The notes: generated by a model from the letters alone, not told the origin. A stretch of 49,713 bases of DNA from Candidatus Epulonipiscium sp. (GCA_012521395.1 JAAYML010000030.1:1-49713); one strand, 5' to 3'. Positions 33,365 through 42,743 are shown, numbered from the stretch's first letter. Numbers and translations: made by a program.

Positions 33365-33787
33365 TCAAAAAAATAAGTCCGGTAGAATATTCCATATAAT
33401 GGCTACCGGATTTATTTTATAATATAAATAATCCTGATTACAAGTCATTTTTAACAGATAATATTCATTTTGACATCTTTTTTTTCTCAAAATAATCCGC
33501 TTTTGACCATAACTAACAATATTTATCTGGTATTTGTACTTTATTTTTTGAAAACAGACCCCTTCTTTACAGTTTTCTTCCAATATTGGCTGGATTTCAC
33601 CCCATATTGTACATATTTCTCCAGCCTTTTCTACTGAAGTGTATAAGCAAAAACTCAGTAATATATCCCCTCTTTCGTAAGGCTCATAAAGATTTCCGGG
33701 TAAATATTTATCAATTGAAACATTCCGTTCATTTTCAATATCAAAGTCTTCTATGTCATTATCCTTGTCATATAACCCTTGTGCCAC
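33365..33787 (-). CDS. Hypothetical protein with terminator inside its end
   Basis: A 140-residue open frame with a GTG start and no strong ribosome site. The first 30 residues are acidic (DNDIEDFDIENE); the rest is a mix of beta-like segments with five cysteines. No family is recognised. A hairpin with a T run (33371-33417) lies within its last 16 codons, so either the terminator and coding end overlap or the true reading frame ends earlier after a frameshift. The gene may be real, given codon use like its neighbours, but start and end are both uncertain. Confidence 0.5.
   Translation of the reverse strand: MAQGLYDKDNDIEDFDIENERNVSIDKYLPGNLYEPYERGDILLSFCLYTSVEKAGEICTIWGEIQPILEENCKEGVCFQKIKYKYQINIVSYGQKRIILRKKRCQNEYYLLKMTCNQDYLYYKINPVAIIWNILPDLFF
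33371..33417 (-). terminator. Intrinsic terminator nested in a coding end
   Basis: Minus strand: CCGGTAG arms (CTACCGGA and TCCGGTAG) extended by AAATAA/TTATTT around a 17-base loop, followed by TTTTTTT. It overlaps the end of the frame at 33365-33787. Confidence 0.7.
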
Positions 33788-33847
33788 AGCTTTTACTGCT
33801 TTATTGTGGTAAATAACCTGCTACAAAAAGAGTATTAATATCTTATT

Positions 33848-35452
33848 TCATCTTATTTCTGCACCGTTAAAATAATGGGCCAGTATTTGCCTGTAATTAA
33901 AGCCTGCTTCTGCCATGCCTTTAGCACCCCACTGACTCATTCCGACACCATGACCCCTGCCTCGTCCTACAAAAACAAAATCTCCCTCAGCAGAAGTTGA
34001 ATGAACAAGCGATAAATGTTCCTGCCCATTTTTTCCTTCTGCTACTATAGAAGCAAGATTACCTGATAAATTTGTGATATTGCCGTCGGCTCCCAAAGCA
34101 TAAATCTGATTTAAAGATATATTTGAATTTATTTTGGAATTTCCACCAATAACTGAAAAATAAGAATGATTAGTGGTTCCTCCCTTAACCAGTTGAAACT
34201 TCCTGCTATCTAATGAAGCACCATCTTTTTTGAAAAAACTACGGATACTCTCTTTTGTTAATGTCACTGAACCATTGCTCCCAATAATGGTCAATTCCAT
34301 TACTCTGCCACCAGTTGAATAAGATCCAATTTGAATATCTAATATTTTTCCAATATCTTTGCCATTATTTTTTAGCAACACTTCTATTTCTTCTCTGCTA
34401 AAACTTTTTGTCCAAGTATAAGTATTCAGTTCGTAATAATCTTCTACTGCCCTTAAATAAGGAAGAGCTGTAACCCAAACATCTTCTGAGTTTTCAGTGC
34501 AACCTCCGCTGCTAGAAAAATAAAAAGTACTTACCAATTCATTATTGTAATACAGAAGTTCTCCTTCCGTCTCATCAACAGCCCGATTGCTTCTTTCTGT
34601 TTCTGTGGTGTAGCCTTTATAAACCTGACAATGCTCCCCATCACATAAATCATATCCTGAAGCACTATGCTTTCCCATGCAATTTATTGCATAATTTCTG
34701 GCTACAATAGCCTGAGCCTTCAACGCTTCGATATCCCATGATGCAGGCATTTCAGCAGGAACAACTCCATATAAATATTCTTCAAAAGGCAGGACATTAA
34801 CAGCTGTAATCCCCTTTCCGTCATATCTTCCAAACTCCATTTTTCCCCGATATTGCCTTTCACCTAAATTTATAAGACCTTGATATGGTGAATGATCAAC
34901 ACCATAAAATTGAGGATATCCCTCTTCTCCTTCAAATACAACCAAAGTACCTGTATGGTTTTTTAATGCTATACGGCTTGATTTAGGCTCTTTAACAATA
35001 AAAACCCTCCCTGTTTTTCCACTTAATTGATTTGCAGCAGCTTCCGCTTCCTGATATGAGTTAAATTCCCCTACATAAACATACCACTTTGCCAAATAAA
35101 AATTAGCCGGGAAAGCAGAAAAAGTGTCTGATTTTAATTCCTGAGAAAAATAAAGTGCTTCTTCATAACTGTCAAAAGATTGATTATAGGAAACATAATA
35201 GGAATAAGATGGAACCATGTAAAAACCACTATCTGATTTAATAATAGCTTCAGGTATATAACCACTCTTCGTATCATATCCTGCCAGGATTTCTTTATTA
35301 TATATATTAATTCTATCTGTATTTTTATATTTATATTCCAGACCAATTCTTACTTCATAAGGTATATCCACAGCATGAACGATATCAGGAAATGAAAATA
35401 AGAAAAGCAGTAAAAAAGCCATCAATATGTAAAAGCTTTTGACCCCTTTCAT
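33848..35452 (-). CDS. Secreted SPOR-SpoIID/LytB-domain protein
   Basis: A 534-residue exported protein. Signal peptide 1-27 ends at VHA. A SPOR-like, peptidoglycan-binding segment is at about 118-155 (WYVYVGEFNSYQEAEAAANQ). The SpoIID domain follows, with VLPFEEYLYGVVPAEMP; Glu234 corresponds to the catalytic acid of this lytic transglycosylase. The zinc site of clostridial SpoIID appears conserved as His262, Cys270, His274, Cys275 (DLCDGEHCQVYKG). The C-terminal RGRGHGVGMSQWGAKGM is typical. The start at 35452 follows GAGGGGGAT. It is longer than classical SpoIID (about 340 residues), so it may be a general SpoIID/LytB enzyme rather than the engulfment protein. Confidence 0.92.
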   Translation of the reverse strand: MKGVKSFYILMAFLLLFLFSFPDIVHAVDIPYEVRIGLEYKYKNTDRINIYNKEILAGYDTKSGYIPEAIIKSDSGFYMVPSYSYYVSYNQSFDSYEEALYFSQELKSDTFSAFPANFYLAKWYVYVGEFNSYQEAEAAANQLSGKTGRVFIVKEPKSSRIALKNHTGTLVVFEGEEGYPQFYGVDHSPYQGLINLGERQYRGKMEFGRYDGKGITAVNVLPFEEYLYGVVPAEMPASWDIEALKAQAIVARNYAINCMGKHSASGYDLCDGEHCQVYKGYTTETERSNRAVDETEGELLYYNNELVSTFYFSSSGGCTENSEDVWVTALPYLRAVEDYYELNTYTWTKSFSREEIEVLLKNNGKDIGKILDIQIGSYSTGGRVMELTIIGSNGSVTLTKESIRSFFKKDGASLDSRKFQLVKGGTTNHSYFSVIGGNSKINSNISLNQIYALGADGNITNLSGNLASIVAEGKNGQEHLSLVHSTSAEGDFVFVGRGRGHGVGMSQWGAKGMAEAGFNYRQILAHYFNGAEIR

Positions 35453-35563
35453 ATAAATCCCCCTCTTATTATGATTTGAAAAACTTCTGCCAGGAAAACA
35501 GAATTTATACATCATCATTATATAGGAAAATATTACAAAAATCTATATCCTCTTATGAAAAGA

Positions 35564-35596
35564 GACAAAAAAAGGAGCCTTATGCCCCTTTTTGTC
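35564..35596 (-). terminator. Intrinsic terminator of the MoxR-DUF58-transglutaminase operon
   Basis: Minus strand GACAAAAAGG...CCTTTTTTTGTC with GGC/GCT inner pairs and a T7 run; the stop codon of the last gene is at its base. Confidence 0.7.
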
Positions 35597-37886
35597 ATAT
35601 TTTCCCTAATATAAATCTCCAAATAAAAAATTTGTATTTTCCAATTTTATCCTTTGTATCTTTTATTAAATTCTTATAGAAATTATACATGACTGCCATT
35701 TCTTCATGGTTTAAAGCATTTGGGCTATACCTTGCTTTTAAGAATAAAGGTGTTATTTCTTCATCGTTAAATATTTTGTGAACCCTTTCAGAATACAACA
35801 AAGGCGTTTCTGTTTCTTTAATTGGATATCCTAATAAATTTGCAATTTTCAAGTATTCCTCATAAATCAATATAGCGGACTCTTTCCCATCTCCATGAAT
35901 CATTTTTCTAATTTTTAAAAGGACTTTAAAGAGATTCATGACAAGAATCATTATTAAAATGATAAAAATAGATAGAAGCATGTATAACGCTTTTATTCTT
36001 ATATTTATTTTAATTTCGGAACCAGTTCTAACTTCATTATTTATGTTCGTTTCCTCTGTCCTATCTAAAAGATTTTGATAATAATTCCTGTAAAAATCCG
36101 ATATGTTTTGGTTTCCATAGTTTTCGTCAAACTCTCTTCTGTAAGGAGGCGTTGGCTCAAAAGAAATCCAGCCTATCCCTTCAAAATATACTTCTGTCCA
36201 TGCATGTGCCTGCATATTGGTTACCCAATATTCATTCTTTCCTTTCCAGGTATCTCTGGTCAGACAATAACCCTCTACATATCTTGCAGGAAGACCTATG
36301 CTTCTTACAAGTACTGTCATCGCCGTAGCATAGTAGGTACAATAGCCTTCTTTTGAATCAAACAAAAAATAATCTACAAAATCTCTTCCCAAAGGAACAT
36401 CTCCTGGATTATAAGTATAATGAAAGTTTGTCAAAAAATAATCTTCAATAGCCTTTACCTTATCATAATCCGTCTCTTTGTCCTTTGTAATCTCATAAGC
36501 CAAATCCCTGACTCTTTCGGGAAGACTTTCAGGAAGATTTAAATATTGTTCATTGATATCTTCAGATTGTTCAATAAGCTGCTCCAACAAAAGCTTACTA
36601 TGCTCATCGATGCTTTCTCTATCCTGAATAATTTGATTATATCTTTCCTTGTATAAGCCTTTTTTACTCTTTCTTATCAACTCAATAAAATCTTCCTGAA
36701 CTTTTTTTGGATAATAAAATTTGACAGAATAACGATAACCCTTTCCTTTTGCATTTTCTAAAAATATTCCGTCTCCCCTGTCTGTAACATGTTCATCTGT
36801 TTCCAGTTTAATTAAATTTTCCGGAACAAAAATTGTCTTTGTAATAATATTTTGAAACTCTACTTCTAAATCACATTCTTCGAAATACTTTTCAAAATCA
36901 ACATTCTCATCTGACAAAATCTTAATTCCTTCCCTGCATTCCAAAGCACCCACATATGTCTTATGGAAAGAATCGTATGGCTCTCCTTTATATAGCCAAC
37001 TATGACCTGTATATGTATCTTTCATAATTCCTTTTAAATAGACCCTTTGGGGAGACGATATTTTTAAAACTAAAATTTCATTAGGTGTTAAATTGCCTCC
37101 AAGCCTGCCGTCTCCTTCACCAAAACAAGCAGACATGACTGAAAAAGTATCTGATTCATAATAGTAAGCCGGCTCTGCTGTATACTTATCAACAATATTT
37201 CTCACCCATTGCAATTGAATAACATGCTTTTGGGAATAATAATAAGAAAAAATAAATACTATTGTGCTTATAAGCATTCCCCATAACATAAACCATTTGA
37301 ATGCAACGATATTCTCTTTTTCTATTAATTTACCATATTTATAATATCTGTGCCGGAAGAAATATAGCAAACAAGAGAATAAAAATAAATACATGGTCCA
37401 GGGAACAGTCAGATAGTCAAGATACCATAAATATAAAAAATATGCACTTCCAATCAATGTAAGGATAAGATAATGCCATTTCTTTTTTGTAAACAGATAT
37501 ATTCCGAGACAAATCGAACTACAGATTAATATGGATAATACCTTCGCATAAGTCCAATTGACCGAAATATCATTATAAATATACTCATATAACCATATCA
37601 GAACTCTATAATGTTTAATTAATACAATTTCTGCTCTGCCTGTTTTTAAAATATAGATAATCCATATCGCTAGAGAAAACATTGATATAGTTAAACTTAA
37701 AACAGTCGTTTTTTTATTGATAAATATTATAGAATATATCAAAAGTATTGTTACAAGTATTCTGATAATAAACAGGGGGGCAGGGCTAAACCCCACATCA
37801 GTCAGCCCCATAAAAGCAAAAGAAAAACTTACAAGAAACATCAAAAAAAAGTCAATTAAAAATTCATGAAATTTCCCCCTCATCAT
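35595..37886 (-). CDS. Membrane-bound transglutaminase-like protein (TgpA/DUF3488 type)
   Basis: A 763-residue protein. Seven or so membrane helices occupy 1-215, followed by an external region and a transglutaminase-like cysteine-protease fold around 470-585. The catalytic triad is visible as Cys516 (EGYCTYYATAM), His561 (NMQAHAWTEVYF) and Glu577 (ISFEPTPP). A further membrane helix lies at about 630-655, with a cytoplasmic tail. This layout matches TgpA-like proteins that form operons with MoxR and DUF58. The ATG overlaps the DUF58 stop (ATGA). Substrate unknown; probably envelope proteins. Confidence 0.92.
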   Translation of the reverse strand: MMRGKFHEFLIDFFLMFLVSFSFAFMGLTDVGFSPAPLFIIRILVTILLIYSIIFINKKTTVLSLTISMFSLAIWIIYILKTGRAEIVLIKHYRVLIWLYEYIYNDISVNWTYAKVLSILICSSICLGIYLFTKKKWHYLILTLIGSAYFLYLWYLDYLTVPWTMYLFLFSCLLYFFRHRYYKYGKLIEKENIVAFKWFMLWGMLISTIVFIFSYYYSQKHVIQLQWVRNIVDKYTAEPAYYYESDTFSVMSACFGEGDGRLGGNLTPNEILVLKISSPQRVYLKGIMKDTYTGHSWLYKGEPYDSFHKTYVGALECREGIKILSDENVDFEKYFEECDLEVEFQNIITKTIFVPENLIKLETDEHVTDRGDGIFLENAKGKGYRYSVKFYYPKKVQEDFIELIRKSKKGLYKERYNQIIQDRESIDEHSKLLLEQLIEQSEDINEQYLNLPESLPERVRDLAYEITKDKETDYDKVKAIEDYFLTNFHYTYNPGDVPLGRDFVDYFLFDSKEGYCTYYATAMTVLVRSIGLPARYVEGYCLTRDTWKGKNEYWVTNMQAHAWTEVYFEGIGWISFEPTPPYRREFDENYGNQNISDFYRNYYQNLLDRTEETNINNEVRTGSEIKINIRIKALYMLLSIFIILIMILVMNLFKVLLKIRKMIHGDGKESAILIYEEYLKIANLLGYPIKETETPLLYSERVHKIFNDEEITPLFLKARYSPNALNHEEMAVMYNFYKNLIKDTKDKIGKYKFFIWRFILGKI

Positions 37887-39088
37887 AAGCTACACCCCAA
37901 AACCTGTTTTATATCATCCCTGATGTTTACTTTAATAACTTTAACACCAATATCTTTTAAACCCTCAATAATTTTTTCCTCTTCATCTTTATTGATTGTA
38001 ACAAGATCTTCCGGCGATATATAAATCAGTATAATATTATAGCCCGCACAAGACATCTCATATAACTGATCATATAAATCGTATTCTAAATTAACCGTAA
38101 ATAAAATCCAATTGCTTTTTTCCATTTCATTACTTAAATATGTACTAATCACGTCAGAAAAGTTAATATTTTGATTAAATTTCGCTTTTCGCATGAAATC
38201 ATAAAATATTTCAAAATCTAAAGCATTTTTTCCTTCAATGCTTTTTATCCCTTCATTATAATAAACTAATTTAACAGGAATCCAATGTCGGAGACAATAA
38301 TGGGTAACCGCTACAATACATTCAATTACCTGGTCTTCAATAATCATATTTTTTTCTTCACCAAAATGATTTTCTTTTAAATCTAATAATAAATTGACGT
38401 AAATCTGGGCAGTATTATCATAATTTTTAACCATCAATTCATTTCTTTTTGCTGTTGCCTTCCAGTGAATTTTTCTTAGAGTATCACCATAAACATACTT
38501 TCTGATATCGGATATATTTGACATGTCTTCTTTATTGCTTTTTACAATGCTGTCTGACTCTGAAATATACGAAGTATTTAAATTAAAATAATTAAGCATG
38601 CTAATTCTGGGATAGACCTTTATTTCTTTTGGCTCTCTAATATAGTAAAAAAAAGAGAACAAACCTAAGAAATCCTTTATTTCAATATAATCGATACCTA
38701 CTGTATAATCTCCTCTATATTTACATTCCCACTCACATTCAAAACTTTTATGACTAAAGGGATTCAGTGCAAATTCTAAAGCTTTTGTCTGCCTGCCAAA
38801 AATATAATCCATTTCATAAAAAACAACTCGTATAAAAGGATATATCAGAAAAAATTCATTATGAATACTAAAATTAAAATGAATTTTTTCTCCTTTTATT
38901 AAATTCTTTTTATCAATTTTTTGAGTATATTTAATCAACAACCAAAGCATTCCACCATAAATAAAAGAAATAATTACCAAGAAAAGAGGGATATAAAAGT
39001 ATATGGAAGGAATCTCCCCCTGGAAAAAGTAAATAAATACTAAAATGACAGGAAAAATAATAAAATATAGGGGCTTCGTCTTTACCAC
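37883..39088 (-). CDS. DUF58-domain protein
   Basis: A 401-residue protein with two N-terminal membrane segments (FIIFPVILVFIYFF and FYIPLFLVIISFIYGGML), an immunoglobulin-like middle and the DUF58 core with DTLRKIHWKATAKRNEL, a von Willebrand-A-like domain. The frame is open from an ATG at 39109 (MSGGCDN), but GGAGG lies 10 bases ahead of the GTG at 39088, so that start is preferred. The order MoxR, DUF58, transglutaminase is a conserved operon in which the ATPase is thought to act as a chaperone on the other two. Confidence 0.9.
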   Translation of the reverse strand: MVKTKPLYFIIFPVILVFIYFFQGEIPSIYFYIPLFLVIISFIYGGMLWLLIKYTQKIDKKNLIKGEKIHFNFSIHNEFFLIYPFIRVVFYEMDYIFGRQTKALEFALNPFSHKSFECEWECKYRGDYTVGIDYIEIKDFLGLFSFFYYIREPKEIKVYPRISMLNYFNLNTSYISESDSIVKSNKEDMSNISDIRKYVYGDTLRKIHWKATAKRNELMVKNYDNTAQIYVNLLLDLKENHFGEEKNMIIEDQVIECIVAVTHYCLRHWIPVKLVYYNEGIKSIEGKNALDFEIFYDFMRKAKFNQNINFSDVISTYLSNEMEKSNWILFTVNLEYDLYDQLYEMSCAGYNIILIYISPEDLVTINKDEEEKIIEGLKDIGVKVIKVNIRDDIKQVLGCSL

Positions 39089-39124
39089 ATTATCACAACC
39101 TCCGCTCATTCAAGAGTGCAAATC

Positions 39125-40069
39125 TTATTTAATTATTGGCACTCTGACCTTATTTTTAATAATGGATTCAATGATTGCCTCAGCAAAAACATTTCTTAAT
39201 TTGGCTTCCTGTTTAATAATTAAGCGGTGGGACAAAACCGGAATCGCCATTTTAATCACATCGTCCGGTATAACATAGTTTCGTCCCTTGTAAAAAGCCC
39301 ATCCCTGAGCTGCCTTAAACAAAGACAAAGAACCCCTGGGGCTGGCACCCAAAATTAAATCCGGATGTCTCCTGGTTTCATTGACGATATTCACAATATA
39401 AGAAATAATTAACGGATCCACATATACTTCTTTAACCTGCCTTTGAATTTCTAAAATTTCATTGTAGTCTGCAACTGTTCGTAATTCTTCAAGAGGGTTT
39501 TCTTTCTGGAAGTTTTTAAGTATTCTCTCTTCTTCATAATTGGTAGGATAACCAATACTAAATTTCATAAAAAAACGGTCTAATTCTGCCTCTGGTAAAG
39601 GATAGGTTCCTAAATATTCTACAGGGTTTTGGGTGGCTAATACCATAAAAGGTTTTGGTAATGGATAAGTTACCCCATCAACAGTGACCTGGTTTTCTTC
39701 CATAACTTCTAATAAACTGGCCTGAGTTTTAGGTGATGTCCGGTTAATTTCATCAGCCAGAATAATTTGACTCATAATAGCACCTGGCTTAAACTCAAAT
39801 TCTCCTGTCTTCTGATTATATATTGAAAAACCTGTTATATCTGAAGGCAATACATCAGGTGTAAACTGAATTCTTTTAAAAGAAGCATTCAGGCTTTTTG
39901 CCAGTGCAGAAACCAGACTTGTTTTTCCTACACCTGGTACATCTTCTATTAAAACATGGCCATTACATATTAATGCAATAATCGTTAATTCTATAACATC
40001 TCTTTTCCCAACAATAACTTTTTCGACATTTTCAATGATTTTTTCTAAAAATTCCTGGCTCGTATTCAT
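39125..40069 (-). CDS. MoxR-family AAA+ ATPase
   Basis: A 314-residue ATPase. Walker A is DVPGVGKT (43-50), Walker B is IILADEIN (102-109), and sensor 1 ATQNPVEYLGTYPLPEAELD follows. The C-terminal lid domain ends at VRVPIIK. Related ATPases remodel or assemble partner VWA-domain proteins; here the partner is the DUF58 protein, 36 bases downstream. GGGGGGG is ahead of the ATG. First gene of a three-gene operon, divergent from spo0A. Confidence 0.94.
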   Translation of the reverse strand: MNTSQEFLEKIIENVEKVIVGKRDVIELTIIALICNGHVLIEDVPGVGKTSLVSALAKSLNASFKRIQFTPDVLPSDITGFSIYNQKTGEFEFKPGAIMSQIILADEINRTSPKTQASLLEVMEENQVTVDGVTYPLPKPFMVLATQNPVEYLGTYPLPEAELDRFFMKFSIGYPTNYEEERILKNFQKENPLEELRTVADYNEILEIQRQVKEVYVDPLIISYIVNIVNETRRHPDLILGASPRGSLSLFKAAQGWAFYKGRNYVIPDDVIKMAIPVLSHRLIIKQEAKLRNVFAEAIIESIIKNKVRVPIIK

Positions 40070-40306
40070 TTTTTACCCCCCCAATGGTTTTTTGAAAAGA
40101 CTTTAATATTCAACTCTTTTACATAAATAAATTATATCAAAAGACTTTATCTTAGGAAACATATTCTGAATATTTTAGATAAAAACAATCTTATTATCTT
40201 ATTTAAAATTTAACAAACTAACTCAATTCTATAAATGATTTGTATAATTTTACTAAAAGATGTATATTTTTCATATACAAAATGACAAATTCATAAGAAA
40301 GGATAT

Positions 40307-40354
40307 AGGATATTAATTTTATCTATTTGAATTTTTTTACATTTATGGTATAAT
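40307..40354 (+). promoter_or_regulatory. Promoter region of spo0A, overlapping sigma-A and possible sigma-H elements
   Basis: TTGAAT (40327-40332), 16 bases, TATAAT (40349-40354) is a sigma-A promoter. AGGATAT (40307-40313) followed after 15 bases by GAAT (40329-40332) resembles the sigma-H pattern AGGAWWW-N11/12-RNNGAAT, except the R. The gap 40070-40440 otherwise holds a small hairpin and AT-rich DNA. No perfect TGTCGAA 0A-box was seen. Confidence 0.5.
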
Positions 40355-40440
40355 TCCATATTGTAATATTCTTTTATGGTATTTTTGTATATAAATTGTA
40401 TTTAGAAAAAGAAAATGACTTAAGAGAAAGGAGATTCATT

Positions 40441-41247
40441 GTGAAAAATACAATTAGTGTATTACTGGCAGATGATAACAAAGAATTTTGTGAGATTCTT
40501 GAAGATTATTTCAAAAAACAAAGTGATATGGAGGTGGTTGGGGTAGCAAAAGACGGAATAGAAGCCTATAATATGATTATAGAAAAAGTTCCTGATGTTG
40601 TGATATTAGATACGATTATGCCCCGCTTAGATGGTTTAGGTGTATTAGAAAAACTCCATTCATCAAATATAAAAAAGATCCCAATCTGCATTATGTTATC
40701 AGCAGTTAATCAAGATAAAGTGACTCAAAAAGCAATGCGTCTTGGTGCAGAATATTATATTGCAAAACCCTTTGATATGGAGACATTAATGTTGAGAATA
40801 AGACAACTTACAGACCTTGCTCCAATAACTCCAAAAAGTTTGACAGCAAACAACCCTGTTGAAAACAATTATGGAAATCAGATCCCTTCCCCTCACCAAT
40901 TAGAAAGTGAAGTCACCTACATACTTAGAGAAATTGGTGTCCCTGCCAATATAAGAGGCTATCATTATTTACGTCATGCGATTACCATGGCCGTAAATGA
41001 TCTGGACGTCCTTAACAGTATTACAAAAGAACTCTATCCTTCTATCGCTAAAAAATTTAACACCACTTCAAGCCGTGTAGAAAGAGCCATCCGCCATGCC
41101 ATAGAAGTTGCCTGTAACCGGGGCAGTGTTGAAACCATGCATAAACTTTTTAGTTATACCATAAATAATAACAAAGGGAAACCAACCAACAGCGAATTTA
41201 TCGCTCTTATTGCTGACCGCTTAAGGTTAAATTTAAAAATTGGATAA
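40441..41247 (+). CDS. spo0A: Sporulation master regulator Spo0A
   Basis: A 268-residue response regulator that switches on sporulation after phosphorylation. The receiver has Asp11 and Asp12, the phospho-acceptor Asp57 (VVILDTIMP) and Lys109 (YYIAKPFD). The C-terminal Spo0A DNA-binding domain is well conserved ([17 protein letters not shown] is close to [14 protein letters not shown] here, and [17 protein letters not shown]). The GTG at 40441 is preceded by GAAAGGAGA and gives the family length; an earlier TTG at 40396 extends the frame but lacks support. Neither spoIVB nor recN is adjacent; the neighbours are a MoxR operon and a P-loop protein. Confidence 0.97.
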   Translation: MKNTISVLLADDNKEFCEILEDYFKKQSDMEVVGVAKDGIEAYNMIIEKVPDVVILDTIMPRLDGLGVLEKLHSSNIKKIPICIMLSAVNQDKVTQKAMRLGAEYYIAKPFDMETLMLRIRQLTDLAPITPKSLTANNPVENNYGNQIPSPHQLESEVTYILREIGVPANIRGYHYLRHAITMAVNDLDVLNSITKELYPSIAKKFNTTSSRVERAIRHAIEVACNRGSVETMHKLFSYTINNNKGKPTNSEFIALIADRLRLNLKIG

Positions 41248-41253
41248 CAAATA

Positions 41254-41275
41254 TCCCTAAGGAATTCCTTAGGGA
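41254..41275 (+). terminator. Perfect palindrome after spo0A, probable terminator
   Basis: TCCCTAAGGAA and its inverse TTCCTTAGGGA meet with no loop bases beyond the centre; the following sequence (CATTTATTT) is only mildly T-rich. Termination may be incomplete. Confidence 0.6.
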
Positions 41276-41319
41276 CATTTATTTAATACCCCAATTTTTA
41301 TTATTAAAGGAGGGAGTTC

Positions 41320-42432
41320 ATGGATAAAAAAGGACGCATTAAGCATGTTTTTCCTGGAGGCAATACAACTAAGGGTTTTATGTCTTTTTATAATAATATA
41401 CTATTTCAGGAAGAAGCCAATAAAATCATTATTATAAAAGGCGGACCAGGGGTAGGGAAGTCTTCATTTATGAAAAAAATCAGCGATAGATTTCTTAATT
41501 TAGGTTATAACCTTGAATATCATCACTGTTCATCAGATAATAACTCTTTAGATGCGATCGTTATTGTTCCTCTAAAAGTGGCTATTTTAGACGGTACTGC
41601 TCCCCATGTTGTAGATCCCATTAGCCCTGGAGCAGTCGATGAAATCCTAAATCTGGGTGATTACTGGAATGAAGAAGGCATCAAAATTCATAAAGAAGAA
41701 ATTATAAGAACAAACAAAGAAATAAAAAGAGTATTTAACAAAGCCTATAATTATTTAAAAGCTGCCTATCAAATCTATGAAGCCTGGACTAACACGGAAA
41801 AACTAGCCTTTAACAAAGCCAAAGCAAATCTTCTTACTGATAAACTCATTAAGGAACTGTTTGAAAAATATCCTGTGGCAAAACAATCAGGAAAAGACAG
41901 ACATCTGTTTGGAACAGCTATAACCCCAGGCGGTCTGACCGAATACCTGCATACCATTATTGGAGAAAGTAAACAAATATATATGATTAAGGATTCACCA
42001 GGTGCTTCTGCTAAAGATTTAATGAACAAAATCTCTGAAGAAGCTCTCATACGGGGTTTTTACCTGGAATGCTATCATTCTCCGATTGACGTTGATAAAA
42101 TTGAAGATATTATTATTCCGGAGCTTAGTTGTGCCATAACGGTAGTTAACGACTATCATAAAGCAAAAGTGATTCCTACAAATATCATTGACCTGACCAG
42201 TTGTTTGGATAGCTCTGTTACGAAAATCTTAAAAGAAGAAACAGATAAAGACAAATTACTTTTTGATGATCTTATTGAAAAGGCCATCTTAATTATTCAA
42301 AAAGCTAAAAAATTCCATGATAGATTAGAAAGTTATTACGTGCCAAATATGGATTTTGATAAAATCAATGATTTAGCAGAAAAAATCTGCAAAAGAATTT
42401 TAGAAATTTCTCAGGCCGATACAGACAAGTAA
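41320..42432 (+). CDS. PRK06851-type protein with duplicated P-loop domains
   Basis: A 370-residue protein made of two homologous halves. The first (36-96) carries a canonical P-loop GGPGVGKSS at 41-49; the second (220-280) aligns along 61 residues, but its loop reads KDSPGASAKD and lacks the GK[ST] lysine. Both halves continue with [CY]HSSD/YHSPID and IxxxxIxxxELSCA/VPLKVA motifs. It matches the PRK06851 family of predicted ATPases common in Firmicutes, function unknown. The start has AGGAGGG upstream. It follows spo0A by 72 bases and ends at a clear terminator, so the two may be read together if the palindrome leaks. Confidence 0.85.
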   Translation: MDKKGRIKHVFPGGNTTKGFMSFYNNILFQEEANKIIIIKGGPGVGKSSFMKKISDRFLNLGYNLEYHHCSSDNNSLDAIVIVPLKVAILDGTAPHVVDPISPGAVDEILNLGDYWNEEGIKIHKEEIIRTNKEIKRVFNKAYNYLKAAYQIYEAWTNTEKLAFNKAKANLLTDKLIKELFEKYPVAKQSGKDRHLFGTAITPGGLTEYLHTIIGESKQIYMIKDSPGASAKDLMNKISEEALIRGFYLECYHSPIDVDKIEDIIIPELSCAITVVNDYHKAKVIPTNIIDLTSCLDSSVTKILKEETDKDKLLFDDLIEKAILIIQKAKKFHDRLESYYVPNMDFDKINDLAEKICKRILEISQADTDK

Positions 42433-42458
42433 AGTAGGGAGAAAATCCCTACTTTTTT
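42432..42458 (+). terminator. Intrinsic terminator of the P-loop gene
   Basis: AAGTAGGGA and TCCCTACTT, 9-bp stem, 5-base loop, then a T run. Confidence 0.88.
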
Positions 42459-42534
42459 CGATAATTCTTTCTATTGAAAATAATGTTAATATATGGTAAA
42501 CTCTTCAAGGAATTAAATAGAAAGGGGTATTTAA

Positions 42535-42720
42535 ATGACTAAGTATACTAAACTTAAAGCAGATGCAAATTCACAAACATTTCTTTACCTGCTGGAAAAA
42601 CCAGCAGAAAAAAAATATCTGATTTTTAAAAAAGCCATTTATCCAAACAAGAAAAATATTTATCTTTTTTTTAAGGATCTTCAAGTGGCAGAAAGCCACT
42701 TTAATCAATTGATTTCATAG
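42535..42720 (+). CDS. Small hypothetical protein (61 residues)
   Basis: A 61-residue basic protein, MTKYTKLKADANS to FNQLIS, with 13 lysines and many aromatic residues and no membrane segment or Cys. It is supported by GAAAGGGG 8 bases before the ATG. No family recognised. An imperfect hairpin with CCTTC/GAAGG pairs lies right after the stop (42723-42743). It could be a small DNA- or RNA-binding protein by charge, but this is speculative. Confidence 0.6.
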   Translation: MTKYTKLKADANSQTFLYLLEKPAEKKYLIFKKAIYPNKKNIYLFFKDLQVAESHFNQLIS

Positions 42721-42722
42721 TT

Positions 42723-42743
42723 GAAGGCATATTTTATACCTTC
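42723..42743 (+). terminator. Weak hairpin after the small gene
   Basis: GAAGG and CCTTC arms with ATA/TAT inner pairs and one mismatch, then TTTCATAT. Confidence 0.4.

Noticed and set aside
40396-40440. TTG start giving 15 more residues for Spo0A
   Set aside because: No ribosome site, residues are not Spo0A-like, and the GTG at 40441 has GAAAGGAGA and family length.
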